Shown here: positions 10,452 through 19,596 of the stretch, one piece after another
How positions within the stretch are numbered: the stretch's first letter is position 1
How the letters are laid out: each line of letters starts with the position of its first letter
Assembly (NCBI GenBank): GCA_005798335.1
Contig: SYJV01000075.1
Coordinates: 1-64,000 of the forward strand
From: Planctomycetaceae bacterium
GTDB lineage: Bacteria; Planctomycetota; Planctomycetia; Pirellulales; Pirellulaceae
Length of the DNA: 64,000 bases
Direction: 5' to 3'
Translations under genes and position numbers: made by a program
Notes under the pieces: generated by a model
The model's database searches: none
The model's input: the letters and a program-made list of their open reading frames with translations, nothing else
What the model was told of the DNA's origin: nothing

Positions 10452-11510
10452 ATGCCCAGTAAAACTCATTGTTTCGAGATCCTGCTCGAAGGCAAAATTT
10501 CCTCTCCGTTACCCGAAGTGATCGTGGCCTATGGCGACGATGCTTTTCTACGTCAGGAGACTTTTCATCGGCTGTTCAAACTGGCTCAGTGCGATGAAGA
10601 GGGCGCTCGGAGCTTTGATGGCGAGACTGCAACATGGCGCGATGTGCACGATGAACTGGCGACATTGTCGTTGTTTGATCCCCAGGCGCGTCGTATCGCG
10701 ATAGTGAAAAATGGAGACGACTTGGTAAAGCAATCACGGGCTCAGTTGGAGAGGTGGTTTGCCAAGCCCGCCCAGTCGTCGCTACTGCTGCTCGAGTTGA
10801 GTTCGTTTCCTGCAAACACCAAGCTTTACAAGATCGCCGCAGAGCATGGCTGGTGTATTGATTGTTCCGCACCAAAGGGGCGTGGATTCGATTCTGGCCC
10901 CGACGCAAAAGCTGTGGAAAAATGGGTCAGCGCATGGTCCTCCAATACGCATGGTCTCAATCTAACCGCTAAGCAAGTAACTGCGGTCGTAGATTTGGTT
11001 GGGGGCGACGAGTTTGGTTTGCTGCATCAAGAACTCGCCAAACTATCGCTGTTCGCCGACAGCCAAGGAAAGGTCACCGATGAAATCTTGAAACAAAATG
11101 TCGGCAGTTGGCGCACGCAAACAATCTGGAAGATTGTCGAAGCGGTCGCCGAGGGGCGCACGTCTGAGGCATTGGCCGAGTTGCAAAAGGTGTTTGGGAC
11201 AGGTGAGCATCCTGCGGCGGTCGTGCCGCAGTTGTCCTGGAGTTTGCGCAGGTTTGGCGTAGCTTCGCACTTGATCGAGCAATCCGAACGCAGTCGCAGT
11301 CCAATGACTTTGGGGCAGGCGCTTTTGCAAGCGGGTTTTCGACCTTACGAACTCGATAAAGCCGAACGTCAGTTGAAGCGCATCGGTCGTCGTCGTGCCA
11401 TCAAGTTGCTGGATGAACTATTAAGCCTCGATTTGAAGCTCAAAGGCTCGCACTCGCACCTCGATCGATCGATCTTCGCCATCGAAGAATTTGTCACGCG
11501 CTTGAGTTGA
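10452..11510 (+). CDS. holA: DNA polymerase III delta subunit
   Basis: A 352-residue clamp-loader delta subunit, which opens the beta sliding clamp. It has the three-part HolA layout: an N-terminal AAA-like domain without a functional P-loop (PEVIVAYGDDAFLRQETFHRLFKLAQ), a middle domain, and the helical C-terminal collar (GEHPAAVVPQLSWSLRRFGVASHLIEQ, AERQLKRIGRRRAIKLLDELLSLDLKLKGS). The ATG at 10452 has GGAAG about 6 bases upstream. The length matches the family. It is convergent with the following minus-strand propeller gene. Confidence 0.93.
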   Translation: MPSKTHCFEILLEGKISSPLPEVIVAYGDDAFLRQETFHRLFKLAQCDEEGARSFDGETATWRDVHDELATLSLFDPQARRIAIVKNGDDLVKQSRAQLERWFAKPAQSSLLLLELSSFPANTKLYKIAAEHGWCIDCSAPKGRGFDSGPDAKAVEKWVSAWSSNTHGLNLTAKQVTAVVDLVGGDEFGLLHQELAKLSLFADSQGKVTDEILKQNVGSWRTQTIWKIVEAVAEGRTSEALAELQKVFGTGEHPAAVVPQLSWSLRRFGVASHLIEQSERSRSPMTLGQALLQAGFRPYELDKAERQLKRIGRRRAIKLLDELLSLDLKLKGSHSHLDRSIFAIEEFVTRLS

Positions 11511-11568
11511 CCAGGGTATAGCACCAGGCGAACTGGCCAAGTGAAGAAGTTACTTGCTGCTGGACAGC

Positions 11569-13254
11569 CTAAAATGGATTCGCCCCAGTGGTGAACGGGT
11601 TAGCATCTGCGGCTGGCTCAGCGCCGGCGGGTGTATCACCGGTTGCTGGTTCGGCGGGAGCTGCTGTTTCGCCGAATGGGTTTTCGGCAGGTGCACCGGT
11701 GGCTGAGGCCTCGGCGCCGACTTCGGTTGCTCCGAAAGGATCGGTGCTCTCGGTAGGCTGCGCGGCAGCGGAAGATTCTAGTTGGCTGGGGGCTTCGCCC
11801 GGCGCCATTTTTTCAGCTTCAACTTGCGGTACGATCACATGCATAGTTGGCTGCAATGCCCCGTTTTCGCGAAGGCATTGAAGTTGGCCATTTCTGTTAA
11901 TCAGGTATAGGCGATCGTTCAATTGGTTCGCGACGAAATGGTCTAGCAAATTCGTGCTCGAACGAGTTTGAATCTTTCCGTTGGATGCGTCCACTGCGAT
12001 CAAACTGCCTCCAAAGCCCTTCGCATATAGTCGAGTCTTTGAGCTAGCCAGAACCGCTTCGATTCCAGCAGCCTCCGTGGTCCAAGCTTCATTTCCAGAA
12101 GATTCCTCTAACGCGACCAACCTGCGCGATTGATTCACGAACAGTACCTTGTCTGATACCACGAATGGATCGCAGACGATCGGCGAACCCATCGAGTATC
12201 GCCAACTGACACCACCACGCCGCGTGCCAGCAATTTTGAACACGTTTCCATTATTGTCGCCTACATAAAAACCCGCTTGGCTTGAAGAGACCCATTCAGT
12301 CAGCGGCGATTGCGAAACGAAGCGAAACCAAGGCGCCGGTCGGCTATCTTCGTTGGCGAAAACATAAAGAAAATTCTGGTTGGTTACGACCGCTACCAAA
12401 GCCATTTCCCGAGGTGCGGCCGGCGCCGCTGCTTCACCAGCAGCAGTTGTTGTGGTTGTTGCTGCAGGTGCCGTCGGACTGGCTTCGACGGGAATATGCG
12501 CTGTAACTGGCGGATGGAGCGGAGTGCCGTGCGCCGTATATTGCCATGCGTGAAGACGTTTCTCCCCAACACCGTAAGCCGCCACAACTCCCGCATAACT
12601 TGGCACCAAAGAAAGGTCTCCAGCCATGGCAACTCCCGTCGACGTGGCGTTGCGCAATTTGATGTTCTTTACCATCTTGCCGGAAGTCCATTCGAACAGG
12701 CACAAGTTGTTGCCATTAGTTACGCTAACACCTAGTTTGCCCACAGAACCTGGGGCAACAGGAGCGCGACCAGTTCCCGATGCGGCCCGCCAGAGACTGA
12801 GACCGGTCTCCGCGTCGAAAGTTTGGACAACTCCATCGGACGTAATCACCACCAAGTAGATTCTGGGAATGCTTCCCTCTTGGACTTGAATGCCGCTGAA
12901 GGTCCCCAGGATTCTCGCGCATCGTTTTTTAGCTTCATCCTTGGCGGTGGCGATCCCCATCGGACTTCCGTCCGGACCTACGGTGTCGGCGAATACTCGA
13001 ATGACGCGCCCTTTGGCAACTGTTTCCGCATATTGCCGAGCACCTTCGGAGCTCGGCCACAAATGAGCCGACACAATCGGCCTAGCCGAAACGGGCATTT
13101 GAATTTGTGAATTCCAAGCGATCTCCAGCCCCAATCGGCTGGCTGCAGAGACAGAAACTTGAGCATGCAGGCAATCTGCCTTGAGCGACATCGAAACTAA
13201 TCCAGCGACCAAGCAAGCAACTAGATTGAGTGCTTTTTGCAAATCGCAATGCAT
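11569..13254 (-). CDS. secreted PQQ-like propeller protein with Ala/Pro/NPF tail
   Basis: A 561-residue protein with an N-terminal hydrophobic export segment (ALNLVACLVAGLVSMSLKADCLHA) and GGGAAG just upstream of ATG 13254. The middle carries PQQ-type repeats (TFDAETGLSLWRAA, LVALEESSGNEAWTTEA, LIAVDASNGKIQTR). A Thr/Ala-rich linker interrupts them near residue 265. The last about 90 residues are low complexity, rich in Ala, Pro, Glu and Thr, with repeated DPFG, NPFGE, NPFTT and a terminal NPF. The propeller probably binds a partner or cofactor in the periplasm, and the tail looks disordered. I do not recognise a named family. It is convergent with holA and divergent from the sufR-like gene. 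Confidence 0.8.
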   Translation of the reverse strand: MHCDLQKALNLVACLVAGLVSMSLKADCLHAQVSVSAASRLGLEIAWNSQIQMPVSARPIVSAHLWPSSEGARQYAETVAKGRVIRVFADTVGPDGSPMGIATAKDEAKKRCARILGTFSGIQVQEGSIPRIYLVVITSDGVVQTFDAETGLSLWRAASGTGRAPVAPGSVGKLGVSVTNGNNLCLFEWTSGKMVKNIKLRNATSTGVAMAGDLSLVPSYAGVVAAYGVGEKRLHAWQYTAHGTPLHPPVTAHIPVEASPTAPAATTTTTAAGEAAAPAAPREMALVAVVTNQNFLYVFANEDSRPAPWFRFVSQSPLTEWVSSSQAGFYVGDNNGNVFKIAGTRRGGVSWRYSMGSPIVCDPFVVSDKVLFVNQSRRLVALEESSGNEAWTTEAAGIEAVLASSKTRLYAKGFGGSLIAVDASNGKIQTRSSTNLLDHFVANQLNDRLYLINRNGQLQCLRENGALQPTMHVIVPQVEAEKMAPGEAPSQLESSAAAQPTESTDPFGATEVGAEASATGAPAENPFGETAAPAEPATGDTPAGAEPAADANPFTTGANPF

Positions 13255-13565
13255 GGTTTCTTCCCAATTAGAGAACTAAAAGACGAGTGAAAAAGGGGAA
13301 TCTGAAGCAAATAAACGATCTGCCGCCAGCCTAAACTGCAGCAGAAAAATTGTGCGATTACCGCAGTTTTTCCGGTCGCCTCAGATTTACAAGTTGAATC
13401 GATTGTTTCAAGTATACACAAACTACCCTCTAATCCGAAACTTACCACCCGCATGGGGCATTTACAGCGCCGACCAGGATAATTTTGACAACAGGACTTG
13501 TCAAAATTAGCGTCCGGCAATATCGTTTGCTAGATTGCTGAAATCACAACTACTGCGAGGTGGCG
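13255..13565. other. divergent promoter region between propeller gene and suf operon
   Basis: About 310 bases with no open frame of note. It should hold promoters for both flanking genes. The only strong structure is the perfect palindrome at 13481-13508, annotated separately. A run of A/T-rich sequence lies around 13370-13430. Confidence 0.5.
13481..13508. promoter_or_regulatory. perfect inverted repeat, likely SufR-like operator
   Basis: AATTTTGACAA (13481-13491) and TTGTCAAAATT (13498-13508) form an 11/11 perfect inverted repeat with a 6-base spacer, 57 bases upstream of the sufR-like start codon. Known SufR operators in cyanobacteria and actinobacteria are inverted repeats in the suf promoter. 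The half-site here (CAA...TTG) resembles but does not equal the published CAAC-N6-GTTG. TTGACA within the left arm could also serve as a -35 box, in which case repressor binding would occlude the promoter. The assignment is inferred from symmetry and position. Confidence 0.6.
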
Positions 13566-14267
13566 ATGATGGATACTCTGCGAACCAAGTCAGCGACGGC
13601 GTTGTCAGACGCGATCCGACCGATTGATCAAGCGGTGCTTGACCTATTGCGCAGAGAGCAAGGGTTAACGGTCCACACTTTGATTGAAAGATTGGAAGTT
13701 ACGGCAACCGCGGTACGTCAGCGTTTGGAACGCTTGGTCGAAGTCAAGTTGATCGAACGGCGGAAAGAGGCAATCGGACGGGGACGGCCACAATATCGAT
13801 ATTTCCTAACTAGCCTCGGAATGCGTTACGCGGCAGCTAGTTACGCGGATTTGGCATCGGCATTGTGGCACGAGGTTATGGAATTACCCAATCCTCAGTT
13901 GCGGCAGCGTGTGCTACGTCGAGTTGCCCAGCGCATGGGACAGCAGATGCGAACTCAAATTCCGCTATCGGGAACGCTGACACAGCGCATGCAAGCTGTG
14001 GCAGCCGCTTTTGGCCAGCGACGTGTACCGGCCGGATTGAACGACTTGGATCATTTGCCAATTTTGCAAGTTCATGCGTGTCCCTATCCAGAATTGGCTC
14101 AGCAATCGGAGGACCGGTCGTTGTGCGAGATGGAACAAGAGATGATCAGCGAAGCGATTGGCGAGTCGGTGCAATTGGACTGTTGTCGCTTGGATGGGCA
14201 TGCCATGTGCCAGTTTCGCCCAGTGTTAGCGGCTAACATCGTGGTAGAAGCCAGCGTAGTGACTTAA
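13566..14267 (+). CDS. SufR-like iron-sulfur-sensing transcriptional repressor
   Basis: A 233-residue regulator. The N-terminal winged helix-turn-helix spans about 18-85 (VLDLLRREQGLTVHTLIERLEVTATAVRQRLERL), with an RGRPQYRY wing. The C-terminal half carries cysteines at 172 (HACPYP), 187 (SLCEME), 206/207 and 215, the arrangement expected for Fe-S cluster ligation in SufR-type proteins. ATG 13566 has GAGG 5 bases upstream. A GTG at 13560 is also in frame. SufR with a bound cluster represses suf genes, and loss of the cluster relieves repression. Its place at the head of sufCBD and the palindrome upstream fit autoregulation. It could instead be a generic DeoR/MarR-like regulator, but the cysteines argue against that. 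Confidence 0.82.
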   Translation: MMDTLRTKSATALSDAIRPIDQAVLDLLRREQGLTVHTLIERLEVTATAVRQRLERLVEVKLIERRKEAIGRGRPQYRYFLTSLGMRYAAASYADLASALWHEVMELPNPQLRQRVLRRVAQRMGQQMRTQIPLSGTLTQRMQAVAAAFGQRRVPAGLNDLDHLPILQVHACPYPELAQQSEDRSLCEMEQEMISEAIGESVQLDCCRLDGHAMCQFRPVLAANIVVEASVVT

Positions 14268-14348
14268 TAATTTCATTCAAATAACAATATTGAAGCATAA
14301 CTGAGTTACGCATTCAAAGTACGAAAAGGTTGTAGGGCAGAACGCGAG

Positions 14349-15179
14349 ATGATACATACTTTAACAATTACCAACCTGCATGTTTCCGTTGAAAGCAAGA
14401 AAATACTGCATGGTGTCAATCTAGAAATGAAGTATGGCCAGACTCATGCGCTAATGGGCCCTAATGGATCGGGCAAGAGCACGCTTGGTTTGGTCATCAT
14501 GGGACATCCGGGTTATGTGGTAACAGAAGGCTCAATTACGCTCGACGGCGACGACCTATTGGAACTCGAGCCCGATCAAAGGGCGCGGCGCGGGATCTTT
14601 ATTGCGTTCCAGCGTCCGATGACGATTCCCGGCGTAAAGATGGCGGACTTTTTGAGGCATGCAACAACCAATGTTCGCCGTCCAGACCGCAAGGAAGGTG
14701 AAGAGTTAATTGCGATGCGGGACTTTCGCAAGGAACTGAAGTCCAAGATGGAGCAGCTAAAAATGGATCCGGAGTTTGCTCGTCGCTATGTCAACGATGG
14801 GTTTTCTGGAGGCGAAATGAAGCGGGCGGAGATCTTGCAGCTAGCCATGTTGCAACCAAAATTCGCGATTCTCGATGAGACGGACAGCGGTTTAGACGCG
14901 GACGCAGTGCGGCTGGCCAGCGAGAGTATTGCGGAATTCGGTCGCGACAAGATGGGTTTGCTCATCATTACGCACCACGATAAATTGCTGGAACACAACC
15001 GGCCTGACTTTACTCACGTCATGTTGGGTGGCCGGATCGTTGAAACCGGAGGCGCTGAACTGGCTAAAGAACTACATGCCAACGGTTACGACCGAATTCG
15101 CAAAGCCCATCCCGACGCAGACGCGGCCAATCGCCGAATGTTACAAGACGATGTGGCAGCGGAGTTGGCCACGGCCTAG
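14349..15179 (+). CDS. sufC: Fe-S cluster assembly ATPase SufC
   Basis: A 276-residue ABC-type ATPase of the SUF scaffold complex, working in the cytoplasm with SufB and SufD. Walker A is at residues 37-45 (GPNGSGKST), the ABC signature FSGGEMKR at 152-159, and Walker B FAILDE at 172-177, followed by TDSGLD, the SufC-specific extended D-loop. The C-terminus is slightly longer than the usual 250 residues. It lies 81 bases after the sufR-like gene and 87 bases before sufB, so one transcript is likely. Confidence 0.96.
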   Translation: MIHTLTITNLHVSVESKKILHGVNLEMKYGQTHALMGPNGSGKSTLGLVIMGHPGYVVTEGSITLDGDDLLELEPDQRARRGIFIAFQRPMTIPGVKMADFLRHATTNVRRPDRKEGEELIAMRDFRKELKSKMEQLKMDPEFARRYVNDGFSGGEMKRAEILQLAMLQPKFAILDETDSGLDADAVRLASESIAEFGRDKMGLLIITHHDKLLEHNRPDFTHVMLGGRIVETGGAELAKELHANGYDRIRKAHPDADAANRRMLQDDVAAELATA

Positions 15180-15266
15180 ATTCGACTGCTATAGGCTGGA
15201 CAATAAACGATGATCTTTTCACGGCGCTCAGGTGATCGCTGTTTACTTACAACGAAAGGTTAGCGC

Positions 15267-16679
15267 ATGTCGACTGGCATGACGATAGATACTCACGAAG
15301 AAATTGGCGAAATAAATAAATATAACTTTCGCACTGAAAGCACCGCCGTATTCAAGGCTCGCAAAGGGCTCGATAAAGATATTGTCTCGCAGATATCTGA
15401 GATGAAAAATGAACCGCAATGGATGCGCGAGTTTCGCCTGAATTCGTTGGATGTTTTTTATGCTAAACGCATGCCTACTTGGGGCGGAGACATCGCAATT
15501 GATTTTCAAGACATCTTTTATTATCTAAAGCCGACCGACCACCAGGGGCGCACTTGGGACGACGTTCCACAAGAAATTAAGGACACGTTTGACAAACTGG
15601 GCATTCCCCAAGCCGAAAAGAAATACTTGGCTGGAGTCAAAGCCCAGTTTGAGAGTGAAGTCGTGTATGGCTCGTTGAAAGAGGATCTGGCCAAGCAGGG
15701 CGTGATTTTTGTCGACACCGATACCGCGGTACGTGAATATCCGGATTTGGTCCGCCAGTATTTTGGAACCATCATCCCGCCAGCCGACAACAAATTCGCG
15801 GCTCTGAATTCAGCCGTCTGGTCCGGTGGTTCGTTTATTTATGTACCGCCGGGAGTAAAGATCGAGTTTCCCTTGCAAGCTTACTTCCGCATCAATGCGG
15901 AAAACATGGGACAGTTTGAACGCACCTTGATCATCGTCGACGAGGGAGCCTCGGTTCATTATGTAGAAGGCTGTACGGCGCCGATGTATACCAGCGAAAG
16001 TTTGCACTCGGCGGTGGTAGAGGTAATCTGCAAGCGCGGCAGTCGCTGCCGATATACGACGATTCAAAATTGGGCCAACAACATTTATAACTTGGTCACC
16101 AAACGAGCTGTCGCGTACCAAGATGCCACCATGGAATGGGTAGACGGGAATTTGGGCAGCAAACTGACGATGAAGTATCCCGCGGTGTACATGATGGAGC
16201 CAGGTGCCCGTGGAGAGATTTTGTCGATCGCGTTTTCCAGCAAGGGTCAGCACCAGGATGCAGGCGCGAAATTGGTTCATGCGGCACCCCATACGACTGG
16301 CCAGATTATCAGCAAGTCCATCAGCAAGAATGGCGGTCGCAGCAGTTATCGCGGGCTCGTCAGAGTCGAAAAAGGTTCTAAGCACGCGCGCTGCAACGTG
16401 GTTTGCGATGCGTTGATTTTGGACCCCAGAAGCCGCAGCGACACCTATCCTTATATCGAGATTCTCGATCAAGATGTCACCGTTGGCCACGAAGCGAGCG
16501 TATCGCGAATTGGCGAGGAACAGCTTTTTTATCTAATGAGTCGAGGTTTAAGTGAGGCAGAAGCATCGACCATGATCGTCAATGGCTTTATCGAACCGTT
16601 GGTACGAGAGCTGCCGATGGAATACGCGGTCGAAATGAATCGCTTGATCCAATTGCAAATGGAAGGTTCGGTCGGTTGA
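15267..16679 (+). CDS. sufB: Fe-S cluster assembly scaffold SufB
   Basis: A 470-residue SufB, the scaffold on which the nascent cluster is built with SufC and SufD. Recognisable blocks are [25 protein letters not shown] near the N-terminus, the beta-helix core, and the SufB ending [37 protein letters not shown]. Conserved Cys residues include [12 protein letters not shown] and the late [10 protein letters not shown] block. AAAGG precedes ATG 15267. The length equals the family norm. Confidence 0.96.
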   Translation: MSTGMTIDTHEEIGEINKYNFRTESTAVFKARKGLDKDIVSQISEMKNEPQWMREFRLNSLDVFYAKRMPTWGGDIAIDFQDIFYYLKPTDHQGRTWDDVPQEIKDTFDKLGIPQAEKKYLAGVKAQFESEVVYGSLKEDLAKQGVIFVDTDTAVREYPDLVRQYFGTIIPPADNKFAALNSAVWSGGSFIYVPPGVKIEFPLQAYFRINAENMGQFERTLIIVDEGASVHYVEGCTAPMYTSESLHSAVVEVICKRGSRCRYTTIQNWANNIYNLVTKRAVAYQDATMEWVDGNLGSKLTMKYPAVYMMEPGARGEILSIAFSSKGQHQDAGAKLVHAAPHTTGQIISKSISKNGGRSSYRGLVRVEKGSKHARCNVVCDALILDPRSRSDTYPYIEILDQDVTVGHEASVSRIGEEQLFYLMSRGLSEAEASTMIVNGFIEPLVRELPMEYAVEMNRLIQLQMEGSVG

Positions 16680-16705
16680 TGCGACCCAATAGGTGACTCT
16701 GATAC

Positions 16706-18028
16706 ATGACAGCCACAAGTACTGCAATTGACTCGATAAGTTTTACGGACTCTGGTATTCACTCTTACTTTGCCGGTTTGGATGAACCGGATTGGTTGCT
16801 CGCCTTGCGCAAGTCCGCTTGGCAGCAATTTCAAGAGATGAAATGGCCCACTCGTGAGCAAGAAGAGTGGATGCGTTCGGACTTGCGCGGCTTTAAATTA
16901 GAACGCTACCCTCTGCCCAAAACTCGCGGCGAATTGATTTCCGAGTCGATTCCACATTCGTTATCTCAGGGTGTCAGTTTGAGTGGTAAGTTCGAAACGC
17001 TCGACGGGTCCGTCGTTCACGAGCATCTCGCTGATGGCCTGGCGCGGCAGGGAGTGATCTTTGGAGATTTGAGCCGCATTGCCGGTACTCAGTCGGAATT
17101 AGTGAAGGAGTTTTTATTCTCGACTCTGGAACCCGATCAAGATCGATTTGCCGCATTGCACGCTGCCTGTTGGAGCGGTGGGCAACTGCTGTACGTTCCC
17201 AGAGGAGTTTGCGTCAGTGAGCCGTTCTATGTCAATAGTGCAATGTCCAGTGGTGGCAGCGACTTGGGGCACACGCTTATAGTGCTAGAAGAAGGCGCAC
17301 AAGCGACGCTGCTGTATGAATCCAGCAGTACCGAACCGACCGCGGCGGGGCTGCACGTAGGAGCCCTCGAAATTGTTCTCAAGCCCGGTGCTCATTTGCG
17401 CTACGTCAATTTGCAAGATTGGGGCAAGAGTACTTGGCATTTCGCGCATCAACGAGCGGTCGTCGATCGCGATGCCTCGTTGCAGTGGACGATCGCGGCG
17501 CTGGGCAGCCGGTTTGCTCAGGTCAGTCAGCGAGTTTCCTTGGTTGGCACAGGTGCCACTTGCCAAGTCAACGGCGTCATGTTCACTCAGGGGAAACAAC
17601 AACTGACCTACAATACGTTGCAGCATCACGAAGCCCCTCACTGTCGAAGCGATTTTTTGTATAAAGCGGCACTTCAAGACGAATCGCGTACCGTTTGGCG
17701 GGGCATGATCAAGGTAGATCCTAAAGCGTTCAAGACTGACGGCTATCAGCGCAATGACAATCTCTTGCTCAGCCAGCAATCGCGAGCGGACTCGATCCCC
17801 GGTTTAGAGATTCTTGCCGACGATGTGCGCTGCACCCACGGTAGCACTTCGGGCAAAGTCGATGACGAGCAAATATTTTACGCTCGCAGTCGCGGATTCA
17901 CTCGCAAAGAAGCGATACGCATGATCGTGGCCGGGTTCTTCCAGCAGATCTTTGATCGCATCACCCTCGAATCCGTTCGCGTGGCGCTGGGTGATTCCAT
18001 CGCACGTCAAGTTCGCGAGTATCAATGA
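16706..18028 (+). CDS. sufD: Fe-S cluster assembly protein SufD
   Basis: A 440-residue SufD, the paralogue of SufB in the SufBC2D complex. The family blocks are WLLALRKSAWQQFQEMKWPTREQEEW at the N-terminus, then LHAACWSGGQLLYVPRGV, and the C-terminal CTHGSTSGKVDDEQIFYARSRGFTRKEAIRMIVAGFFQQI with its conserved His. It starts 26 bases after sufB with AGGTGA upstream. The N-terminal domain differs from SufB as expected. Confidence 0.95.
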   Translation: MTATSTAIDSISFTDSGIHSYFAGLDEPDWLLALRKSAWQQFQEMKWPTREQEEWMRSDLRGFKLERYPLPKTRGELISESIPHSLSQGVSLSGKFETLDGSVVHEHLADGLARQGVIFGDLSRIAGTQSELVKEFLFSTLEPDQDRFAALHAACWSGGQLLYVPRGVCVSEPFYVNSAMSSGGSDLGHTLIVLEEGAQATLLYESSSTEPTAAGLHVGALEIVLKPGAHLRYVNLQDWGKSTWHFAHQRAVVDRDASLQWTIAALGSRFAQVSQRVSLVGTGATCQVNGVMFTQGKQQLTYNTLQHHEAPHCRSDFLYKAALQDESRTVWRGMIKVDPKAFKTDGYQRNDNLLLSQQSRADSIPGLEILADDVRCTHGSTSGKVDDEQIFYARSRGFTRKEAIRMIVAGFFQQIFDRITLESVRVALGDSIARQVREYQ

Positions 18029-18092
18029 TCGCTCGCAACGGCTAGAGGCTCGATCGCGTTTCCTTAACTCCCTATTATCAACTTACCAAGCA

Positions 18093-18416
18093 GTGATCGT
18101 TGTGCCTGAATTTCTTCCGGTTGCCCAAGTAGGCGAATTAACCGATCCCGGCAAAATGTGCTTGGAAATCCAGGATCGTTTCGTAGTTCTGGTGCATCTG
18201 GACGGCCAGTATTACTGTATCGATGATGTTTGCACTCACGACGGAGGCACACTGGGTGAAGGTGAAATTAGCAACCATTGCCTGGTTTGCCCCAGACACG
18301 GAGCGAAGTTCGATATCAGTACCGGCAAGGCTGTGACGATGCCAGCCACAGAACCAACCAAGGTCCATCATGTGCGAATCGAGGGCCAGCAAATTTGCGT
18401 TAGCCTCTGCGAGTAG
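18093..18416 (+). CDS. Rieske-type 2Fe-2S ferredoxin
   Basis: A 107-residue soluble Rieske protein. Both ligand boxes are intact: C47-T-H49 (VCTHDGG) and C66-P-R-H69 (VCPRHGAKFD). There is no transmembrane helix or oxygenase domain, so it resembles the ferredoxin subunit of non-haem dioxygenases. In this position, inside a suf cluster, it more likely supplies electrons to Fe-S assembly. The open frame runs from 17952 inside sufD, but GTG 18093 or GTG 18102 gives the natural start. No strong ribosome site distinguishes them. Transcription with sufD is likely. Confidence 0.85.
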   Translation: MIVVPEFLPVAQVGELTDPGKMCLEIQDRFVVLVHLDGQYYCIDDVCTHDGGTLGEGEISNHCLVCPRHGAKFDISTGKAVTMPATEPTKVHHVRIEGQQICVSLCE

Positions 18417-18440
18417 ACTACAACTGCAAATGGTGAAAAT

Positions 18441-18785
18441 ATGTCAGACACAGCTTCAACTAATAGTTTGTGCGAAGATAAAGTTCGTGAGCAACTCAAG
18501 CAAGTAATCGATCCGGAGTTGTTTGTGAATATTGTCGACTTGGGGTTGATCTATGTGGTCGATCTCCAACCAAGTTTGGAGCAACCAGACAAGACAGATA
18601 TCCGAGTCGAAATGACGATGACCAGTCCGATGTGTCCCGCGGGTCCACAATTGGTTGCCAACAGTCGACAAGTGGTCGAGGCCATGGAGGGTGTAGGAAA
18701 AGTAGAGATCAAGGTTGTGATGGAACCGCCCTGGGGACCCGACAGAATGACCGAAGACGCTCGGGATCAGCTCGGTATTTTCTAG
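18441..18785 (+). CDS. SufT-like DUF59 (MIP18) Fe-S assembly factor
   Basis: A 114-residue MIP18/DUF59 protein, a family that helps insert or mature Fe-S clusters (SufT, PaaD and eukaryotic MIP18). The motifs are IDPELFVNIVDLGLIY (about 23-38) and MTSPMCPAG with the conserved Cys65, followed by VMEPPWGPDRM. It ends the suf operon, 24 bases after the Rieske gene. PaaD for phenylacetate degradation is excluded by the absence of paa genes. Confidence 0.9.
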   Translation: MSDTASTNSLCEDKVREQLKQVIDPELFVNIVDLGLIYVVDLQPSLEQPDKTDIRVEMTMTSPMCPAGPQLVANSRQVVEAMEGVGKVEIKVVMEPPWGPDRMTEDARDQLGIF

Positions 18786-18885
18786 TCGCGCAGCCGTCTA
18801 AAAATAACCGACAAACAAGCTGCCGCTAAACTGTTATTCATAAACCTGTTATCGACGGATACGGTTGCGTGATGAGCTAGCTGTC

Positions 18886-19596
18886 ATGAATGTTTTAGTG
18901 CTCACTGGAGCTGGAATTTCTGCGGAATCCGGCATTCCGACGTTTCGAGGTGCCAATGGACTATGGGAAGGTTGGCGATTGGAGCAAGTCGCTACACCGG
19001 ATGCTTTTGCGCGCGAACCGGATCTGGTTCATCGATTTTATAACGAGCGGCGAAGGAATCTGCTGGATTCGCAGATTCGGCCCAACGCTGCGCACTCGGC
19101 GTTAGCCGAATTCGAAAAACGGCACCAAGGAAACTTTTTTCTTGTGACCCAGAATATCGACGATCTTCACCAACGGGCGGGCAGTCGCCAAGTGTTGGCT
19201 ATGCACGGAGAGCTGCTGAAGGCGCGCTGTCTCGATTCCGGCGAACTGTTCGACTGGCGTCAGGACCTGTCGACAACGACTCCGCACCCGCGCGATCCAT
19301 CGGTTCTCGGCCGGTTGCGGCCTCATGTTGTTTGGTTTGGTGAGATGCCGATCGGACTTGAGCGCATCTTAACAGCCGCTACCGAGGCAGACCTCTTTAT
19401 CGCAATTGGTACATCGGCAGTAGTTTACCCGGCCGCCGGAATTGTAAATATGGTGAAGGATAATTGTCGGCGCATCGAAATCAACCTCGAATCTACGCCG
19501 ACCAGCGACCTGTTCGATGAGTCATTGCGCGGACCTGCATCCGTACTTGTTCCGCAGACTTTGGCGCGGCTAGAGTCATTTGGTATTGACCACTAG
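18886..19596 (+). CDS. cobB: CobB-like NAD-dependent protein deacylase (sirtuin)
   Basis: A 236-residue class III sirtuin, which removes acyl groups from lysines with NAD+. NAD motifs GAGIS (8-12) and TQNID (88-92) and catalytic His107 (MHGE) are intact. Y52 and R55 (YNER) match the Tyr/Arg pair that lets CobB and SIRT5 accept succinyl or malonyl lysine. The zinc module is unusual: the first Cys is present (C115, ARCLDSGE), but the stretch before RPHVVWFGEMP contains no cysteine, so the second zinc pair is missing. ATG 18886 is chosen over the TTG at 18865. Expression may follow the suf operon, 100 bases upstream, or be separate. Confidence 0.92.
   Translation: MNVLVLTGAGISAESGIPTFRGANGLWEGWRLEQVATPDAFAREPDLVHRFYNERRRNLLDSQIRPNAAHSALAEFEKRHQGNFFLVTQNIDDLHQRAGSRQVLAMHGELLKARCLDSGELFDWRQDLSTTTPHPRDPSVLGRLRPHVVWFGEMPIGLERILTAATEADLFIAIGTSAVVYPAAGIVNMVKDNCRRIEINLESTPTSDLFDESLRGPASVLVPQTLARLESFGIDH

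Noticed and set aside
15810-16490. 226-codon frame opposite sufB
   Set aside because: Lies wholly inside sufB on the other strand. It is a consequence of codon bias in a strongly conserved gene.
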